Assembly: GCA_019636385.1 (NCBI GenBank) | Contig: JAHBXT010000004.1 | Span: 620,001 to 684,000, forward strand | Direction: 5' to 3' | Origin: Pirellulaceae bacterium | GTDB lineage: Bacteria > Planctomycetota > Planctomycetia > Pirellulales > Pirellulaceae | DNA length: 64,000 bases | In this document: positions 60,301 to 64,000 of the stretch, piece by piece | Numbering within the stretch: the first letter of the stretch is position 1 | Layout of the letters: every line of letters starts with the position of its first letter | Translations under genes and position numbers: made by a program | The notes under the pieces: model-generated | Databases searched by the model: none | Seen by the model: the letters and a program-made list of their open reading frames with translations, nothing else | What the model was told of the DNA's origin: nothing

Positions 60301-62925
60301 GTTGTAATGAACGCTTTCCGGTTTCTTGGCCGTTTCGCTAGTCTTATAATCCCAAATCGCCCACTGATTGGTGTCAGCATGATAGTCGATGCGGTCGATG
60401 CGCCCAATCAGCAACAACTCGCCATGGCAACCCACCTTCACCCCGTGCTCGAGCGTCGAGCCTTGCTCGGTGAAGCGAATTTCCCAACCCGCAGCAGCCC
60501 GTGCAGCTTGTTGTGTTGCGAAAGCCCGCAAGCGCATCTCGGCCTGTTCGATTTGAATCAGCACAGCCGCTGGTGGACCGGGACCAAATTGTTCAGCGGC
60601 GATTCTGTCCAGCTGCGATTTGAGAAATTCAGCGACCTCGTCCGCATCCGAACTGGTCGCCACGCTGCTGCCAGCCAGTTGATCCAGAACTGCGTGAACC
60701 AGATTGCCGAACATCGAGGCATCTAGTTCGACATCGGCATCGCTCTGATCGCGCAACCGCAGGATATGTCTCAGGTAAAACCGATAGGGACAGCGCAAAT
60801 AATCGCGAAAGGCTGTGACGGTGATCTGTGTTGGGGGTTCGACATTTTCGGGACGCGGAATGGCAAGTCGACTGGTGCCCGTCGTTGGCTGGCTGTTTCG
60901 ATGTGCCTCTGGCAGCACATCCGCATTGGCCTCGTGCACCAAATGCAGCACGCGGGCCGGCAAGTCAACTAGATCGCAGGCCAACAACAGCCGACTGGGT
61001 ACCATGGGATCGCCAGCGGCATCGGTCTTGCCCACCACGATCTTCACCTGCCGCCGCGCCGCTAACATGACGTTGAGACAATAAACGTCGCGTGCCAGCC
61101 GGCGCGCATTGTCCAGCATTCCCAGTTGTCGTCGCAATTGATTGGGCAGGAAGGCATCCGCATTGACGCATTCCGGCACCACGCCATCGTGCAACCCGGT
61201 AATGATCAGCGCCGGCGCATCGTCCCAGGCCAATTCCAACCAGCCCAGCATCTGGACGGCATTCGGATCCGGAGGCTCGGCTACCAGTTGATCGTCCATG
61301 CTGCGCAGCAGCAATTCGATCATCTCCGTAATACTCAACTTCGGCTGCAGCGATTCGGGAATGCCGTGCAAAGCGGCCAGAGCATCGCCAATTTGATTAG
61401 CTGCATCGATCAATGCGAAGCTGCTGTACTCTTCGTAGCTGCCGTCGTCACGACGGTGGGCGCACTGAGTAGCATCCCCCTGTTCCAAACTCCGGGGTCC
61501 GGAGTGGTTGCTGTCCAGCGTCTGGCGACGCTGGCTACCAGCGCCATCGAACTGAAGTGCGTTGGCGGCAGGTTGATACGCAGTGACCAACACCTGCCGG
61601 ATCGGTTCAACCCAATCTGCAATCGACTGTAAACGTTTTTCGAGCGGCTTGAGCCACTCAGTGACAGCATCTATTACCGCGCGATACGTGTCGAACGATT
61701 GGGCTTTCTGGTTGACAAATCCATCCAGCTTGACCGGCAGTGCTTCGCGATAGTACTGGTCTAGCTGGCAGAGCCAGTTATCCGGCAGTGACTGACTGGC
61801 CGCCGATAACATGCGATCCACGGCTGGATGTCGAACTAGCGCGGCCAGCGAGCTGTAGTCGCGTTGATCCATATATCGGCTAATCAGAGCCAACAACACG
61901 GCTGGCTGGCTGCGAACCAATGGTTCGCCAGGACCAAACCGCGCGACCATGCCGCTGTCAGCCAGTCGATGTCGCAGCTCAGCAATCAGCTCGCCATCCG
62001 GCACGCCGAGCGTTACGTCGCGCACGTTTAGACTGTCGCCCCACTGGGCCAGCGTTGCAGCTACCAACTCTGCCTGATCGCTGGGCGTGTTGCCAACCAA
62101 CAGGCAATCCGGCGGCAAATCAACAGGCTGACTCTGCCAGTAATCGGCCTCCAGACAGCCCAGCGGATCGAAACCGCTTGACCGTGCGGGTGGTGCAGCC
62201 ACCCAGACCTGCACTTGATCCGACACCGCGCTTAAGAAGCCGCGTTGAACGCGATTCAAATCCATGCAGCCGACCACAATGATCTGGCGACTGGCTTTCG
62301 CCTCGGAAGCGGTCAAGGCACGCTGTCGCGCGGTGTGAATATCCCAGAGCTGTAGTCGATGCAGTTCGTCCAGATACAACCGCTGAATTCTGGCGAGCGC
62401 CTGCCAGCGCGGTGTTTCGATGTGATTCCTTCCGAGAGCCTTGGCTACGGCGGTAAAATCTAATAAGTCGCTCGCCAGCTCGCGATGCAGGTTGGACAAT
62501 ATCTTGGCCAGCTCCAGCCATTGCTGGGTTGCCCCGGGCTGTGGCGGATGCTGCATCAACAACCGCAAGTCAGCGATCGTCGCCTGTTGTGCAGCCGCGA
62601 CCCAGCTCAGAAGTTGTATCCAGTCACTGGCCAGTGGCAGCTTGGCATCGTATAGCCGCTCGGGCAAGCCACCGACTGTAACGATTTCGGGAGGCTTGAG
62701 CACACACGCCGCCTCCTGAGCACGCAGCGCTAATAGCTCCCCTAACCGCCTGACCGCCAATCCACCTGGCAAGACCAGCAGCACATCGCGCATATCCCAT
62801 TGATTACCCGCTGCAAACTGGCTGTGCAGTCGCGAGACGATGTCGGGCAAGACCGGCTGACCCCAACCAATCCAAGTGCGCCGATCCATGGTTCCTTCAG
62901 GTCGCTGGTCAAGCGTCCCCATCAT
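57397..62925 (-). CDS. AddB-AddA fused helicase-nuclease in one polypeptide
   Basis: A single 1842-codon frame. The first part (about 1-1000) is AddB-like: an N-terminal helicase-like region without Walker A, then a PD-(D/E)XK nuclease with 'CPYRFYLRHIL' (~residue 711), 'GRIDRID', the catalytic 'WDYKTSE' (~859) and 'LQLPLY'. The second part is AddA/UvrD-like: Walker A 'RASAGTGKTFQLTN' (~1022), 'LLLDEFQDTSLEQW' (~1360), 'GDSKQAIYSWRGG' (~1408), 'TIHKSKGLEFDAVFLPAL' (~1700) and 'VLYVAMTRARRGLYM'. It stops shortly after motif VI, so the AddA C-terminal nuclease is missing. AddB's usual four-cysteine Fe-S ligand set is not complete. It likely processes double-strand breaks for recombination. The hisS gene is 24 bases upstream. 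Confidence 0.9.
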   Translation of the reverse strand: MMGTLDQRPEGTMDRRTWIGWGQPVLPDIVSRLHSQFAAGNQWDMRDVLLVLPGGLAVRRLGELLALRAQEAACVLKPPEIVTVGGLPERLYDAKLPLASDWIQLLSWVAAAQQATIADLRLLMQHPPQPGATQQWLELAKILSNLHRELASDLLDFTAVAKALGRNHIETPRWQALARIQRLYLDELHRLQLWDIHTARQRALTASEAKASRQIIVVGCMDLNRVQRGFLSAVSDQVQVWVAAPPARSSGFDPLGCLEADYWQSQPVDLPPDCLLVGNTPSDQAELVAATLAQWGDSLNVRDVTLGVPDGELIAELRHRLADSGMVARFGPGEPLVRSQPAVLLALISRYMDQRDYSSLAALVRHPAVDRMLSAASQSLPDNWLCQLDQYYREALPVKLDGFVNQKAQSFDTYRAVIDAVTEWLKPLEKRLQSIADWVEPIRQVLVTAYQPAANALQFDGAGSQRRQTLDSNHSGPRSLEQGDATQCAHRRDDGSYEEYSSFALIDAANQIGDALAALHGIPESLQPKLSITEMIELLLRSMDDQLVAEPPDPNAVQMLGWLELAWDDAPALIITGLHDGVVPECVNADAFLPNQLRRQLGMLDNARRLARDVYCLNVMLAARRQVKIVVGKTDAAGDPMVPSRLLLACDLVDLPARVLHLVHEANADVLPEAHRNSQPTTGTSRLAIPRPENVEPPTQITVTAFRDYLRCPYRFYLRHILRLRDQSDADVELDASMFGNLVHAVLDQLAGSSVATSSDADEVAEFLKSQLDRIAAEQFGPGPPAAVLIQIEQAEMRLRAFATQQAARAAAGWEIRFTEQGSTLEHGVKVGCHGELLLIGRIDRIDYHADTNQWAIWDYKTSETAKKPESVHYNRSQGWLDLQLPLYIPIAKALGVTGMPSVGYINLPKRLEDVGFCAAQFSPELLNEAWEVANQVATSVANCQFWPEQIRPVAYDDYARICQINAQQVNSPPPKRKLFRFEGYGKLAVEADVVKQARQRLNQPASRKSIQLPPLMIRASAGTGKTFQLTNRLLQILLSGQDVDPILAATFTRKAAGEIMSRVLQRLALSCIDADQRRELAANVPQVDTSAAACLATLRRVTASIHRLRIGTLDSFFAQLAKTLTLDMGLPVGWSTLDPSQEPQMQMQAITDMLGSNDRRTLLELVRMLFKGESNRRLSDDIRLTVENGLEFFRCTSEQAWDQLPLPAVTSEVAFESALMTVESCRMSDKRINNELNKLHLMARSGDWGKLIGHTLFKAIREAVPKYFNKELPADLSVALEVILDRAAAEALPIYRRQTLATYSVLQAYDQSYQQLVQRTRSITFADVTHFLSRWLRDGAPLQAGELGMKRLEFRLDCSVQHLLLDEFQDTSLEQWDVLRPLAKPLGAGAGPELAGPDQSPGDRSFFCVGDSKQAIYSWRGGVAEIFDNVVQTVSGLESRDLQTSYRSSPQVMQAVNEVFQHLDRHTNYAHCEQTATLWSQQFPAHQTARQSLDGYVSLENGPQLDGDAADALTKEDRRRIFLEHAADRIAQLATQSAASIGVLFRTNDDVATMMGLLRERHVSASQDGGNPLNDSVAVELILSLVHLADHPGDGTCYFHIRHSPLMESLRNCLPTTAGVNPIDVARWFRDMVSLRGLGRAIEWAARSLWGQLSWWDGQRVEQLIRAAHAHQAVGSRLRDFESAVQRQRVALPSESQVKVMTIHKSKGLEFDAVFLPALDVSLTGSPPLLVARRPDPCQSPDGVLRYMSADLQALLPQNWQRAFDANKSSMVYEMLCVLYVAMTRARRGLYMIAFPAGKMARQDFSSLLHSTLAAGRQDITQPLAQLYCLGDAGWYRSLPK
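61521..61538. repeat. REP-like half site inside the AddB-AddA coding region
   Basis: TCTGGCGACGCTGGCTAC differs by one base from the right arm of the element at 11179-11239. It is read in frame on the minus strand as Gly-Ser-Gln-Arg-Arg-Gln, inside a low-complexity linker. Confidence 0.7.
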
Positions 62926-62949
62926 GTGCGAATCGAATCTGCTGGAGAA

Positions 62950-64000
62950 CTATTTGATGATACCGTTGAGCGCGCTAACAAGCTGCTGCGGATTGCTGCG
63001 CCAGGCGACTTCCGTGGATGTCTTGTCAGCTAAATTTTTTACCTGACAGGTGCCAGCCTCCAGTTCCTGACTGCCGGCCACTAGAGCCACTTGAAAGCCA
63101 CGCGCATCGGCGTACTTGAGCTGCACGCCAATCTTCTTGGGCTCAGGGTACAACTCCCCACCGATACCGGCGGCCCGCACCGTGCGAGCTAACTCGAAGT
63201 AGTCCGCCAAACGCTCGCGATCAAAATAGACGATCAGCACCGGAGCCGGTGTGCGCACCGGAGCGATCATGCCCAGCGTCTCCATGGCCGCCAACAGTCG
63301 ATCCAGTCCCAGCGACGCGCCGATGCCAGGCAAGTGTTGTTTGGTGAACAGCCCGGCCAGATTATCGTACCGGCCTCCAGAGCAGATGCTGCCGATGCTT
63401 GGTAGTTGCAACAGCGTCGTCTCGAAAATGACGCCCGTGTAATAATCCAAACCGCGGGCGATGGAAACATCCAACCGATAACGCGATTCGGGCAATCCCG
63501 ATTGTTTGAGCGCCAGACAGATTTGACGCAAACGTTCAACACCTTGCTCGCCCAGCGCGTTACCTTGGACCAGCGTCTGTATTTGATTCAAGATGTCATC
63601 GGTCTGGCCATGGACATCTGCTAATTGTAGCACCTGCCCGGCCGCCGACCGCGTGATTCCATCGGTGCGCAGCATCTCGGCCAGCACCGCATCTGGACCA
63701 ATCTTGTCCAGCTTGTCCAGCGCGCGCAGTACCGGTACTGACTTGTCGGCCAGGCCTAATTTTTCCAATAGGCCGCTCAGCACCTGACGATTGTTGATGC
63801 GCAGTTGAAAATCCTGGATGCCGATTTCCAACAGCAATTCGTGGATGACTAACGCCGTTTCGATATCCGCCACGACCGACTGGGTACCGATGGTATCGAA
63901 ATCGCACTGCACGAATTCGCGATACCGACCAGCCTGGGTATTCTCGCCGCGCCACACCGGTGCGATGTGATAGCGTTTGAAGGGCATTCCTAGCTGTGAA
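62950..64000 (-). CDS. hisS: Histidyl-tRNA synthetase, 3' part (5' end outside window)
   Basis: The reading frame is open to the window edge ('SQLG' precedes the first possible Met), so this is the C-terminal ~350 residues. Class II motif 2 is seen in 'GENTQAGRYREFVQCDFDTIG', the histidine A loop in 'LDVSIARGLDYYTGVIFE' and the motif 3 region in 'GASLGLDRLLAAME'. The anticodon-binding domain follows ('PVLIVYFDRERLADYFELARTVRAAGIGGELYPEPKKIGVQLKYADARGFQVALVAGSQELEAG'). It charges tRNA-His. The gene is followed 24 bases later by the AddB-AddA fusion, so they probably share a transcript. Confidence 0.96.
   Translation of the reverse strand, partial: SQLGMPFKRYHIAPVWRGENTQAGRYREFVQCDFDTIGTQSVVADIETALVIHELLLEIGIQDFQLRINNRQVLSGLLEKLGLADKSVPVLRALDKLDKIGPDAVLAEMLRTDGITRSAAGQVLQLADVHGQTDDILNQIQTLVQGNALGEQGVERLRQICLALKQSGLPESRYRLDVSIARGLDYYTGVIFETTLLQLPSIGSICSGGRYDNLAGLFTKQHLPGIGASLGLDRLLAAMETLGMIAPVRTPAPVLIVYFDRERLADYFELARTVRAAGIGGELYPEPKKIGVQLKYADARGFQVALVAGSQELEAGTCQVKNLADKTSTEVAWRSNPQQLVSALNGIIK

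Noticed and set aside
1..64000. tRNA, rRNA, CRISPR, insertion sequence or phage genes
   Set aside because: No cloverleaf-like segments, spaced direct repeats, transposase or phage proteins were recognised; a tRNAscan or Infernal search could still find a small RNA that reading misses.

Overview
The window looks like a chromosomal segment of a planctomycete, probably a Pirellulales (Rhodopirellula-like) organism. The call rests on content: a DUF1559 pseudopilin-like protein, PQQ-like beta-propeller proteins, a secreted sulfatase, an Uma2-type protein, many small exported proteins of unknown function, moderate GC and mostly short, strand-switching operons. No rRNA, tRNA, CRISPR array, insertion sequence, prophage or replication origin was recognised.

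Layout. 1-9.2 kb: end of a PQQ-like protein; an exported protein; an OPT transporter with a small membrane protein; an MntR-like regulator facing a DUF1559 pseudopilin/lipoprotein pair across a 22-bp palindrome; an M3 peptidase. 9.3-18 kb: a sodium/solute symporter with a small membrane protein, an HD phosphohydrolase, an RRM protein with a polyglycine tail, CinA, a sulfatase, an MFS carrier and an Uma2 protein. 18-29 kb: a GT39-like/TPR membrane protein, an E. coli-type LysA, an ECF sigma factor with a coupled putative anti-sigma protein, a DUF3500-like protein, a HAD phosphatase, a double-domain molybdate-type binding protein, and an ABC ATPase with a small membrane protein. 29-33 kb: hisD-hisC-hisB. 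33-42 kb: threonine aldolase, a zinc-motif protein, a B12/radical SAM protein with a DUF1844 protein, PurD and a double alpha/beta-hydrolase. 42-50 kb: a lysine-rich gene remnant, Mrp/ApbC, a HemD-HemE fusion, exported proteins, an O6-alkylguanine DNA methyltransferase and a YggS protein. 50-64 kb: an EHD-like dynamin-superfamily GTPase, an HNH protein, Ppx/GppA, a lipoprotein, a large membrane protein, a thioesterase, a single-polypeptide AddB-AddA fusion of 1842 residues, and the 3' part of hisS.

The genes are mainly housekeeping (histidine, lysine, purine and tetrapyrrole synthesis, DNA repair, tRNA charging) mixed with envelope and transport functions. The observations most worth following are the one-gene AddB/AddA fusion, the EHD-like membrane GTPase, the HemD-HemE fusion, a family of 61-bp inverted-repeat elements (three full copies of identical length plus two half sites, one inside a coding region), the MntR-type palindrome, and a lysine-rich histone-H1-like reading frame broken by a stop codon.
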